Assembly: GCA_031539425.1 (NCBI GenBank)
Contig: JAVKLI010000032.1
Location: forward strand, 1 to 59,074
From: UBA4416 sp031539425
GTDB taxonomy: Bacteria; Bacteroidota; Bacteroidia; B-17B0; Aurantibacillaceae
Reading direction: 5' to 3'
Length of the DNA: 59,074 bases
Under the pieces are notes generated by a model. The model was not told the origin of the DNA and made no database searches. It saw only the letters and a program-made list of their open reading frames with translations. Every line of letters starts with the position of its first letter. The stretch's first letter is position 1. Below, one piece after another: positions 52,751 to 59,074 of this stretch. The translations under genes were made by a program, and so were the position numbers.

Positions 52751-53377
52751 ATGAAAGACAATAAAAACGAGTCAATCACAGGCTATAGTAAATTAGATCA
52801 ATACAATACAAAAACGATTGAAACCATTGCCAATCAATATCAATCTATACTAAATGATATTGGTGAGGATACAACTAGAGAAGGGTTAGTTAAAACCCCC
52901 TTAAGAGCTGCAAAATCAATACAATACCTAACCCAAGGTTATCACATAAACCCAAAAGAAATTCTTCAATCTGCCATGTTTAAGGAGGCCTACAACCAAA
53001 TGGTAATAGTAAAAGATATAGAAATATATAGCCTTTGCGAACATCATTTATTACCTTTTTTTGGTAAAGCACATATTGCCTATATACCTAACGATTATAT
53101 TGTGGGGTTAAGTAAAATACCAAGAGTTGTAGATGTTTTTGCACGTAGGTTGCAAGTTCAAGAAAGATTAACAAATGAAATAAGAGACTGCATACAGGAT
53201 ACGCTCAATCCAAAAGGTGTAGCTGTAGTAATAGAATGCACTCACTTATGTATGCAAATGCGCGGGATACAAAAACAAAATAGCGTTACCACTACATCTG
53301 CCTTTACTGGCACTTTTTTATTAGAAGAAAAAACGCGCAAAGAATTTATAAACCTTATTGGCAGCCGTTTACACTAA
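52751..53377 (+). CDS. folE: GTP cyclohydrolase I
   Basis: The 208-residue GCYH-IA enzyme turns GTP into 7,8-dihydroneopterin triphosphate. Seen are GEDTTREGLVKTPLRAAKS, the zinc and catalytic motif CEHHLLPFFGKAHIAYIPN, LSKIPRVVDVFARRLQVQE, and the second zinc cysteine in ECTHLCMQMRGIQKQ. Length is normal. Co-transcribed with queD; the inositol-monophosphatase-family gene starts 4 bp after its stop. Confidence 0.96.
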   Translation: MKDNKNESITGYSKLDQYNTKTIETIANQYQSILNDIGEDTTREGLVKTPLRAAKSIQYLTQGYHINPKEILQSAMFKEAYNQMVIVKDIEIYSLCEHHLLPFFGKAHIAYIPNDYIVGLSKIPRVVDVFARRLQVQERLTNEIRDCIQDTLNPKGVAVVIECTHLCMQMRGIQKQNSVTTTSAFTGTFLLEEKTRKEFINLIGSRLH

Positions 53378-53381
53378 ACAC

Positions 53382-54173
53382 ATGGATTTAGTAAAACTTA
53401 CTAAAGAAGTTGAACTTGTTGCTCAAAAGGCAGCGCTTTATATTAATCAACAAAAAAAACACATTAAACCCTCAGACATTGAAAAAAAAGGGCTTAATGA
53501 TTTGGTAAGTTATGTAGATAAAAATACTGAATTAGAAATTGTAGAAGCCTTATCAATTCTATTACCAGAGGCTGGATTTATTGCCGAAGAAAACACTAAA
53601 AGCAACATTAAAAAATATAATTGGATTATTGATCCGCTTGACGGCACTACCAATTTTTTACACAATGTACCCATAGTAGGCGTTAGCATTGCTCTAGTTC
53701 ATAATAATGATGTATTGTTGGGGGTGGTTTATGAAATTACCAATAACTTATGTTTTAGTGCTATCAAAGGCTATGGCGCCTATTTAAATAATCAAAAAAT
53801 TACAGTATCAAAAACCCCAAATTTGTCTAAAAGCCTTATATCTACTGGTTTTCCGGTAAATAATTTTACACGCATGAAACCATTTTTAAACACTTTAGAG
53901 TATTTAATGCAGCACACGCATGGTATTCGTAGGTTTGGAGCTGCCTCTATTGATTTATGCTTTGTAGCTTGTGGCCAATTTGATGCCTTTTTTGAATACA
54001 ACTTAAAGCCCTGGGACGTAGCCGCCGGAGCACTTATAGTAATTGAAGCTGGCGGACAAGTATGTGATTTTAAACAAGAACAAAATTGGCTTTTTGGAAA
54101 AGAAATGATTGCTACAAATAGCTTAATTTATAAGCCTTTTACTGAGTTAATTAAAGCTCAATTTAAAATATAA
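53382..54173 (+). CDS. Inositol monophosphatase family protein
   Basis: I start at MDLVKLTKEVELV, 4 bp after folE, rather than at an in-frame site inside folE. The 263-residue protein has the Mg2+-binding motifs EEN (IAEEN), WIIDPLDGTTNFLHNVP, and WDVAAGALIVIEAGG. Bacterial members hydrolyse inositol-1-phosphate or other sugar or nucleotide phosphates (SuhB, CysQ). The substrate here is unknown; the SuhB branch fits best. Confidence 0.9.
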   Translation: MDLVKLTKEVELVAQKAALYINQQKKHIKPSDIEKKGLNDLVSYVDKNTELEIVEALSILLPEAGFIAEENTKSNIKKYNWIIDPLDGTTNFLHNVPIVGVSIALVHNNDVLLGVVYEITNNLCFSAIKGYGAYLNNQKITVSKTPNLSKSLISTGFPVNNFTRMKPFLNTLEYLMQHTHGIRRFGAASIDLCFVACGQFDAFFEYNLKPWDVAAGALIVIEAGGQVCDFKQEQNWLFGKEMIATNSLIYKPFTELIKAQFKI

Positions 54174-54199
54174 AACTTTTAAAATAAGGTATAAAAAAA

Positions 54200-54207
54200 T
54201 AAATTTG
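54200..54207 (+). promoter_or_regulatory. Candidate -7 box TAAATTTG before cphA
   Basis: Fits TAnnTTTG, leaving a leader of about 65-70 bases before the start at 54281. No matching -33 TTG was found. Confidence 0.35.
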
Positions 54208-54280
54208 ACTTTATTTAGATAAATAGATACATTTATTTAAATGTAATTAACATTTATTAATTATTCAAAATTAATTTTTT

Positions 54281-56905
54281 ATGAAAATTTTATCTAAACA
54301 GGTATTAAAAGGACCAAATATTTGGAGTGTATCTCGAAAAAAACTCATTCAAATGCGTTTAGATTTAGAAGATTTAGAACACAAACCAACCGATAAAATC
54401 CCAGGTTTTAGAGAGCGTATTGAAGCTCTATTTCCAACCATGATAACGCATCGCTGTTCCGAAGGTAAAGCTGGAGGTTTTTTTTCAAGGGTAAAAAAAG
54501 GAACATGGATGGGGCATGTTATTGAACATATTGCCCTCGAAATTCAAACACTAGCAGGCATGGAAACAGGCTTTGGAAGAACCCGTGAAACCAAAACCTC
54601 AGGCATTTATAATGTAGTATTTAGCTACACCGAAGAAGCTGTAGGGCTTTATGCTGCTGATGCTGCTGTGGCTATAGCTGAGGCATTAATTAACAATACC
54701 AATTTTGATTTAAACGCCTCAATTCAAAAAATGAAAGAACTGAGAGAGCGCGATAGATTTGGGCCAAGCACCGGAAGTATTGTAGATGAAGCTATTGCAA
54801 GAGATATTCCTTACATTAGATTAGGCACAAACTCCTTAGTACAATTAGGGTATGGGGTTAATCAAATGCGGTTTCAAGCTACCATTACCTGCAAAACGAG
54901 TAATATAGCGGTAGATATAGCCTGTAATAAAGAAGAAACAAAACGTATGCTAGATTTAGCATCAATACCAGTAGCCAAGGGCGGTATTTGTGTAGATGAA
55001 GAAGATTTAGAGAATATTATTGCTAAAATAAATTACCCTATTGTTATTAAACCTCTAGATGGCAATCATGGCAAAGGTGCATCTATTAATGTTACCAATT
55101 GGGAATCAGCAAAAATAGGCTTAGAGCACGCTAAAAAATATAGCCGACGAGTGATAGTAGAAAAATTTATTACCGGTTTTGATTTTAGAGTATTAGTTAT
55201 AGATAATAAATTAGTAGCCGCTGCAAAGCGTGTACCTGCTAATGTTGTAGGCGATGGTAAACACACCATTCAACAACTCATAGAATTAACTAACAAAGAC
55301 CCACGCCGTGGTTACGGACACGAAAATGTGTTAACACAAATAGATGTTGATAAAGACACGCAAGAACTTTTAGTTAAATTAAACTATACCTTACAAAGTA
55401 TTCCAAAAAAAGAAGAGATTGTTTATCTTAAATCAACAGCCAACCTCAGCACGGGAGGCACGTCTATTGATGTTACAGATATGATGCACCCCGAAAATAT
55501 TTTTTTATGTGAGCGCATCTCCAGAGTGATAGGTTTAGATATTTGCGGCATTGATATTATGGCTATCAACCTTACCGAACCACTCAAACAAAATGGCGGT
55601 TGTATACTTGAAGTAAATGCAGCGCCTGGTTTTAGAATGCACCTAGCCCCATCCGAAGGATTGCCAAGAAACGTGGCAGCCCCTGTGTTAGATATGCTTT
55701 ATCCACCAGGTAAACCAAGCCGTATTCCTATAATTGCTGTAACGGGTACCAATGGTAAAACTACTACTACAAGGCTTATAGCCCACATTATAAAAAACAA
55801 TGGTTACAAAGTAGGCTTCACAACATCGGATGGAATATATGTACAAAACCATATGCTTGAAAAGGGTGATACCACTGGGCCCATATCCGCAGAATATATT
55901 TTAAAAGACCCCACCGTAGAATTTGCAGTACTAGAAACCGCCAGAGGCGGCATTCTTCGATCCGGATTAGGATTTAGCAGCTGCGACATAGGCATCATTA
56001 CCAACATTCAAGAAGACCATTTAGGATTAAATGATATAGACACACTTGAGGACTTAGCACGTGTAAAAAGCACCGTAACAAAATCTATAAAAGAAACCGG
56101 TTGGGCTATATTAAATGCAGAAGACGACTATTGCATGCAAATTGCCGAAACACTTGATTGTAACAAAGCCTATTTTAGCTTAAACGAAGAACATTCCAAT
56201 GCCCTAAAGCTTTGCAAAGAAGGAAAAACAGTGGCTGTATATGAAAATGGATTTATTACTATTAAAAAAGGTGAGTGGAAAATTAGAGTAGACAAAGCCA
56301 CCCAGGTACCACTAACTTTTGGAGGTAAAGCCAAATTTATGATTGCAAATGTATTAGCAGCCACTTTAGCCAGCTATTTATGGGGTTTTAAAACAGAAGA
56401 CATATCCCTATCATTACGCACTTTTATACCAAGTGCTGCACAAACACCAGGAAGAATGAATGTGTTTGAATTTAAAAAATTTAAAGTGATGATCGATTTT
56501 GCCCATAATCCCGCTGGTTATTTGGGTATAGAAGAATTTTTACAATCCGTAACAGCCTCTAAAAAAATTGGCATTATTGCTGGAGTAGGGGATAGGCGAG
56601 ATGAAGACATCAGAGAATGTGCAAAAATTGCAGCTCGTATGTTTGATCATATCATCATTCGTCAAGAAAAACACTTGCGTGGCCGCACCGAAGAAGAAAT
56701 TATTGCCTTAATATTAGAAGGTATTAAACAGGTAAATAAAAAAGTAACCTACGAAATAATTGCTAAAGAAGTTGAAGCTATTAAACACGCCATTAACAGC
56801 GCACAACAAGGAAGCTTTATTACAGCATTAAGCGATGTGGTTACAAATGCTATTAATATTGTGCAAGAATACTTAGATAAAGAAAACGAAGCTGAGGTTT
56901 CTTAA
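54281..56905 (+). CDS. cphA: Cyanophycin synthetase
   Basis: The 874-residue protein has the CphA layout. The N-terminal domain (to ~160) has THRCSEGKAGGFFSRV and GHVIEHIALEIQTLAG. An ATP-grasp domain (~200-450) has YPIVIKPLDGNHGKG and CILEVNAAPGFRMHLAP. A Mur-ligase-like domain (~480-870) has GTNGKT (489-494), TARGGILRSGLGF and MIDFAHNPAGY. CphA adds Asp and Arg alternately to make the multi-L-arginyl-poly-L-aspartate storage polymer. Bacteroidota versions exist, often near an isoaspartyl peptidase or cyanophycinase, but neither is in this window. A related poly-peptide ligase role is possible. Confidence 0.9.
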   Translation: MKILSKQVLKGPNIWSVSRKKLIQMRLDLEDLEHKPTDKIPGFRERIEALFPTMITHRCSEGKAGGFFSRVKKGTWMGHVIEHIALEIQTLAGMETGFGRTRETKTSGIYNVVFSYTEEAVGLYAADAAVAIAEALINNTNFDLNASIQKMKELRERDRFGPSTGSIVDEAIARDIPYIRLGTNSLVQLGYGVNQMRFQATITCKTSNIAVDIACNKEETKRMLDLASIPVAKGGICVDEEDLENIIAKINYPIVIKPLDGNHGKGASINVTNWESAKIGLEHAKKYSRRVIVEKFITGFDFRVLVIDNKLVAAAKRVPANVVGDGKHTIQQLIELTNKDPRRGYGHENVLTQIDVDKDTQELLVKLNYTLQSIPKKEEIVYLKSTANLSTGGTSIDVTDMMHPENIFLCERISRVIGLDICGIDIMAINLTEPLKQNGGCILEVNAAPGFRMHLAPSEGLPRNVAAPVLDMLYPPGKPSRIPIIAVTGTNGKTTTTRLIAHIIKNNGYKVGFTTSDGIYVQNHMLEKGDTTGPISAEYILKDPTVEFAVLETARGGILRSGLGFSSCDIGIITNIQEDHLGLNDIDTLEDLARVKSTVTKSIKETGWAILNAEDDYCMQIAETLDCNKAYFSLNEEHSNALKLCKEGKTVAVYENGFITIKKGEWKIRVDKATQVPLTFGGKAKFMIANVLAATLASYLWGFKTEDISLSLRTFIPSAAQTPGRMNVFEFKKFKVMIDFAHNPAGYLGIEEFLQSVTASKKIGIIAGVGDRRDEDIRECAKIAARMFDHIIIRQEKHLRGRTEEEIIALILEGIKQVNKKVTYEIIAKEVEAIKHAINSAQQGSFITALSDVVTNAINIVQEYLDKENEAEVS

Positions 56906-56911
56906 ACCTCA
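56893..56911 (+). terminator. Perfect hairpin across the cphA stop codon
   Basis: tgaggttt-ctt-aaacctca gives an 8-bp perfect stem that contains the TAA stop in its loop and second arm. No T-run follows, so it may be an RNA processing or stability element between cphA and the next gene, not a true terminator. Confidence 0.4.
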
Positions 56912-56923
56912 ATTAACATAGTG

Positions 56924-58576
56924 ATGCGCACTAAAAAAAATATTTCAGTTTTACTGTGTATACTCACTTTAGGTTTTAATCACTGTTCTACTGATTTAAG
57001 CAAGGATACAAGAACCGTTTTTAATTACAACGAGCACGCCGGTATAACAAGCCTAGACCCCGCCATGGCTAATAATACTGAAAACATTTGGCCTGTTAAT
57101 CAACTATTTAATGGCTTAGTGCAATTGAATGATAGTTTGGACATCAAACCATGTATCTCCAAATCATGGACTATTGCTGCAGACGGTCTAGAATATCAAT
57201 TTTTAATTAACACTAAAATTCAATTTCATCACAATGCTTGTTTTAATAATAGATTAACACGGAATATTACTGCTTCAGATGTAGCCTACTCTTTTAATCG
57301 ATTAAATAACCCAGCAGCAAGTGCCGCCTTATCTTATGTTTCTAATATCAATATTTTAAAGCATGGCGGCTATCAAGTAATTAATGATAGTATAATTATC
57401 ATACATTTAATAAAACCCAATACATCATTTTTAAAATTGCTTACAATGGCTTTTTTTTCTATCATTCCAAAAGAGGCAGTTGAGTATTACGGAACAGAAT
57501 GGCGACGAAACCCAGTAGGCACTGGCCCATTTATGTTTAAATATTGGGAAGAGGGCACCAAATTAGTGTTACACAAAAATTCACAGTATTTTGAATTTGA
57601 AAATAACAGCAGGTTACCCTACTTAGATGCCGTTACCATATCGTTTGTAAAAGATAAAGAAACCGCTTTTATGGAATTTATAACCGGAAAACATGATATG
57701 CTTAGCGGCGCAGATGCCTTTAATATAAACGAAGTGCTTGATGCACAAGGACAGTTAAAAGCAAAATACCAACCCAACATTAACTTACAAAAAGCACCCT
57801 ATTTAAAAGTAGATTATTTAGGCTTTTTAATTGATACCTCTATAAGCATTGTAAAACAAAGCCCTACCAAGCTTAAAAAAATTCGTCAAGCTATAAACTA
57901 TGCTATAGATAGAAAAAAAATAATTAAAAATTTTAGAAATAACATTGGCACGCCAGCCTTGGGTGGCTTTATACCTAAAGGATTTGCCTGTTATGACTTT
58001 ACCATAGGATACAATTATAACCCTCAAAAATGCCAAGCTTTATTAGCGGAAGCAGGTTTTGAAAATGGAAAAAAATTACCAACTATTACCTTACAATCTA
58101 CCGAAAATTATATTGAGCAATTAGAATACATACAAGCGCAACTTGCCGAACAACATATTGCAATTAAAATTAACATTGAAAAAAGCCCAGTACTGCGCCA
58201 AATGGTAAACAATAACCAAAGTGTGTTTTTTAAAAAATCGTGGATAGCAGATTATGCCGATGAAGAAAACGCCTTAATGCTATTTTACAGTGCTTTTGCA
58301 AGTCCACAAGGTTCAAATTACACGCATTACAAAAACCCTCTGTTTGATTCTATATATTTAAAATCGCTAGAAACTATTGATATATCTAAAAAATATCAAT
58401 ATTACAAACAGTTAGATAAAATGCTAATAGATGATGCACCTTGTGTTATTTTATACTATGATGAGGTGATACGCTTAGTGCAAAAAAACATAGAAAATTT
58501 AAAACCCAACCCTATGAATTTATTAAACCTTAAAAGGGTTAAAAAAACATTTAAAAATTATAAACATGAGGAATGA
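56924..58576 (+). CDS. ABC-transporter substrate-binding lipoprotein, peptide type (SBP family 5)
   Basis: The ~550-residue protein (ATG at 56924; a GTG one codon earlier is possible) has a lipoprotein signal (VLLCILTLGFNHC) and the family 5 fold: ITSLDPAMANNTENI, VNQLFNGLVQLNDSLDIKPC, TASDVAYSFNRL, WRRNPVGTGPFMFKYWEEG, INYAIDRKKIIKNF and a C-terminal LYYDEVIRLVQKN. It captures oligopeptides or similar ligands for an inner-membrane permease not encoded here. It begins 18 bp after cphA, so the two may be co-expressed. Confidence 0.87.
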   Translation: MRTKKNISVLLCILTLGFNHCSTDLSKDTRTVFNYNEHAGITSLDPAMANNTENIWPVNQLFNGLVQLNDSLDIKPCISKSWTIAADGLEYQFLINTKIQFHHNACFNNRLTRNITASDVAYSFNRLNNPAASAALSYVSNINILKHGGYQVINDSIIIIHLIKPNTSFLKLLTMAFFSIIPKEAVEYYGTEWRRNPVGTGPFMFKYWEEGTKLVLHKNSQYFEFENNSRLPYLDAVTISFVKDKETAFMEFITGKHDMLSGADAFNINEVLDAQGQLKAKYQPNINLQKAPYLKVDYLGFLIDTSISIVKQSPTKLKKIRQAINYAIDRKKIIKNFRNNIGTPALGGFIPKGFACYDFTIGYNYNPQKCQALLAEAGFENGKKLPTITLQSTENYIEQLEYIQAQLAEQHIAIKINIEKSPVLRQMVNNNQSVFFKKSWIADYADEENALMLFYSAFASPQGSNYTHYKNPLFDSIYLKSLETIDISKKYQYYKQLDKMLIDDAPCVILYYDEVIRLVQKNIENLKPNPMNLLNLKRVKKTFKNYKHEE

Positions 58577-58929
58577 GATTGCCAGTATGCTACGGAGTAT
58601 TCCCCTTTTATGAAGGCCAAAACCACGCCAGTGGCTTGATTTTGTTAGGTTTAAGGCGGGGTAGTTTAATAATAAAACCAAAACCACCCCTAGCCACTCC
58701 TCCAAATGATTTGAATTAAAGGCAACCACCCCTAGCCCCTCCTCCAAAGGATTGGAATTAAAGGCAACCACCCCTAGCCCCTCCTCCAAAGGATTGGAAT
58801 TAAAGGCAACCACCCCTAGCCACTCCTCCAAAGGAGGGGAATTGGAGCAAAACCGCCTTCTTTTGCAAACAGCGTAAAAAGATAGAGCTTGCTTATGCTT
58901 TTAATGCCAGGCTAGCTGTGGATTACTAC
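58577..58929. other. Intergenic region with repeat array
   Basis: This 353-bp gap contains the 42-bp repeats at 58676-58843 and no gene. Before the repeats, accacgccagtggcttg and gttaggtttaaggcgggg look like degenerate relatives of the same C-rich element. Confidence 0.5.
58676..58843. repeat. Four tandem 42-bp intergenic repeats
   Basis: Units at 58676, 58718, 58760 and 58802 share accacccctagcccctcctc followed by caaaggattggaatt. The last unit ends in cctccaaaggagggg, a hairpin. Such C-rich, hairpin-ended repeats between genes are familiar in Bacteroidota genomes. On the minus strand they form a spurious open frame. Confidence 0.9.
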
Positions 58930-59074
58930 TTATTTACCCAACCTTTCTTCTAAAGCTTTTAAACGCTTTTCGAGTGCTTCATTTTTAGCCTCTTGCGTTT
59001 GTAATTGCTTTTGTTGTGCCTCTATAATAGTTTGTTGTTCAATATTAACTTGATCTAGTTCTTTTACCGCTTCA
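58930..59074 (-). CDS. C-terminal coiled coil of a protein running off the window (S74-type?)
   Basis: The last 48 codons read AVKELDQVNIEQQTIIEAQQ, then KQLQTQEAKNEALEKRLKA and LEERLGK with a stop at 58930. This heptad-rich, Gln-rich coil is the usual end of Bacteroidota S74/tail-fibre-domain proteins, whose chaperone domain precedes it. The rest lies beyond 59074, so identity is tentative. Confidence 0.6.
   Translation of the reverse strand, partial: EAVKELDQVNIEQQTIIEAQQKQLQTQEAKNEALEKRLKALEERLGK

Noticed and set aside
58523..58831. 102-codon minus-strand frame with a 14-residue repeat (EEGLGVVAFNSNP-like)
   Set aside because: It is the translation of the 42-bp intergenic repeats plus the 3' end of the binding-protein gene; not a real protein.
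58676..58843. CRISPR-like array
   Set aside because: The units are contiguous without unique spacers, no cas genes are present, and the 75-bp, 42-bp and 16-bp repeats elsewhere also lack spacers.

Overview
The window is AT-rich chromosomal DNA of a Bacteroidota bacterium. Several proteins end in type IX secretion (T9SS) sorting domains. It has gliding genes gldF and gldG, a coaX/lptC locus, futalosine-type menaquinone synthesis (mqnB), a NagZ/beta-lactamase fusion, few Shine-Dalgarno sites and several TAnnTTTG-type -7 promoter boxes. I cannot place it below phylum with confidence. Most of it is ordinary core genome, with three accessory or damaged zones.

Positions 1-8300 are a mosaic. The left end holds a 5'-truncated ECF sigma gene abutting a stray T9SS C-terminal domain, then a truncated copy of the 5' end of an acyl-CoA dehydrogenase gene (acd). 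Next come a secreted SGNH hydrolase, intact acd and vit (VIT1/CCC1 transporter) genes, and a leftward trio: GH16 glucanase, S74-chaperone T9SS protein and a frameshifted polytopic membrane protein. A truncated copy of the vit 3' end follows, and the last codons of cmk overlap it. The two outer fragments look like the ends of an older resident acd-vit locus into which 818-8210, with its own acd-vit copy and accessory genes, was placed.

Positions 8266-46904 are mainly core genes: cmk, mfd, a GT2, ligA, a pyridoxal-phosphate homeostasis protein, coaX, an outer-membrane barrel with five in-frame 75-bp repeats, lptC, a 2-oxo-acid dehydrogenase E2, an rRNA methyltransferase, a fused E1 alpha/beta, dnaB, a deacetylase-like protein and asnB. 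They continue with a START-like protein carrying a histone-H1-like lysine tail, ppiD, a thioredoxin, a GH3/beta-lactamase fusion, an APC permease, a DPM1-like GT2, gldF-gldG with a DUF4340-like gene, a short mutA, and a deoxyhypusine-synthase homologue probably making homospermidine.

Positions 46905-50540 are an accessory island: gene remnants, a 79-aa orphan, and a Fic AMP-transferase gene with an elaborate repeat-filled upstream region, inside an 18-bp near-perfect direct repeat. The island ends at tRNA-Ser(UGA) and lies between the deoxyhypusine-synthase homologue and an agmatinase-family gene, two likely steps of one polyamine route.

Positions 50547-59074 return to core functions: agmatinase, mqnB, queD, folE, an inositol-monophosphatase-family gene, cyanophycin synthetase and an oligopeptide-type binding lipoprotein. 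Four 42-bp intergenic repeats follow, then the 3' end of a leftward gene with a coiled-coil C-terminus running off the window.
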